64,000 bases of DNA, from positions 1-64,000 of the forward strand of contig JAKJXP020000041.1 in assembly GCA_022225965.2 (NCBI GenBank), written 5' to 3'. This document shows, piece after piece, positions 63,401-64,000 of this stretch. Every line of letters begins with the position of its first letter. The stretch's first letter is position 1. Position numbers and translations under genes: made by a program. A model generated the notes under the pieces. The model saw only the letters and a list, made by a program, of their open reading frames with translations, was not told where the DNA came from and ran no database searches. The stretch comes from Diatrype stigma (taxonomy: Eukaryota; Ascomycota; Sordariomycetes; Xylariales; Diatrypaceae).

Positions 63401-64000
63401 CTGTCTAATATTGAGACCTGGACCAGGTATTAATATCTATATATATTGACGAGCTCGGCACTGGCATCACTCGACGGTGCCGGCGAAGAGCCTCCAGGTC
63501 TCTTGCGTTGGGCAGATGAGATTGATTTGGTATTGACCCGTAACTAGTAGCCGAAAAGCCGAAAATCAGTCCCGTGAGTCCGTGTAACAGGACGAACCGG
63601 CCGTTATGAGCTTAGGGTCTCTATTTGCGTTTTCGATATGGCATGGATCATGAATTATAAGTTAGGGAGTCCGACCCTGTGGGTTAGAACTACAAGCTAT
63701 ATGCCACTTTTGCACGAATATTGCGGGTAGGTTTTGCTGGCATCCTCATCGCCCTTATAATGGGCAATCCTTGTGGGTTCGACGCCCTCAAAAGGGCTGC
63801 CCGCAGATGGGCCAAGCCCATCGCTTTCGGTCCCGATGGCACCTCGTTGAGAGCACATAACGATGCCAACGAACACCGTACTAATTCCCTACCTACCGAG
63901 CGAAAGTACTTTACCCGGTCTCACGTTCGTTGAAGGGATACTTTATAGCTTGGCCGTATTGACCTCAATGGTGCTGTCTGCAGACATGATGTTATTCGAA

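Larger units (their letters stand above)
58055..64000. other. Gene-poor region with tandem repeats
   Basis: Nearly 6 kb without a gene I can recognise. From 58 to 60.5 kb it is full of short repeats: GAGGCG/GCAGAG words near 58,455, an 8-bp GGGTGCTT array at 58,874-58,905, TAGGTAGA words near 59,655, GGAGCCT near 59,885 and a 14-bp array at 60,426-60,472. A T-run lies at 61,163-61,179. From 61.3 to 64 kb composition is balanced and frames of 60-97 codons occur (for example 62,185-62,424 on - and 63,721-63,933 on +), but I could not tie any to a family or build a spliced gene. The 5' UTR and promoter of the GBP2-type gene occupy the left edge. Confidence 0.5.

Overview
This window comes from a filamentous ascomycete, most likely a Sordariomycete. 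The protein-coding genes have several short spliceosomal introns (mostly 40-185 bp, GTRNGT donors, CTAAC/CTGAC-type branch points), high third-position GC and clear Pezizomycotina orthologues. The left end is an AT-rich block of decayed transposons carrying the marks of repeat-induced point mutation (RIP). No bacterial, organellar or viral segment was seen.

Layout. (1) About 1-14,640 is an AT-rich transposon graveyard. It holds a Fot1/pogo transposase relic on the + strand; a 0.7-kb non-autonomous inverted-repeat element sitting at its 3' end; and at least three decayed copies of one non-LTR (LINE) family, all on the - strand, with readable zinc-knuckle, endonuclease and reverse-transcriptase motifs broken by stops. 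(2) About 14,640-17,390 is a gene-free transition. (3) 17.4-58.1 kb is a euchromatic block with 14 gene models: KGD2 (-), a complex I LYR subunit (NDUFB9/B22, +), histone H2A (-), histone H2B (+), SQS1 (-), ATG4 (+), JJJ1 (-), cystathionine gamma-synthase (-), an SPX-RING protein (-), LPD1 (-), SGD1 (-), SRP14 (+), a 72-residue Cys-rich protein (-) and a three-RRM GBP2-type protein (-). (4) About 58.1-64 kb shows no recognisable gene, only microsatellites and short tandem repeats.

How the genes relate. KGD2 (E2) and LPD1 (E3) are two subunits of the mitochondrial 2-oxoglutarate dehydrogenase complex about 26 kb apart, and the complex I subunit is also mitochondrial. H2A and H2B form the conserved divergent histone pair. 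SQS1, GBP2, SGD1, JJJ1 and SRP14 belong to RNA processing, ribosome biogenesis and protein targeting. All models are single eukaryotic genes, not operons. Exon boundaries were derived by hand from splice signals, reading-frame closure and family alignment; every multi-exon model closes in frame.

Most notable: the GBP2-type gene has an inferred 4-nt first coding segment (ATGG), a 1.3-kb intron, a 26-nt exon and an internal 8-nt micro-exon that is needed to restore RRM1. In the decayed block, a palindrome-rich inverted-repeat element is lodged in the C-terminal end of a RIP-killed Fot1 transposase whose recognisable catalytic Asp positions read Asn. I found no convincing sign of a wholly new system; the novelty lies in gene structure and in the relic elements.
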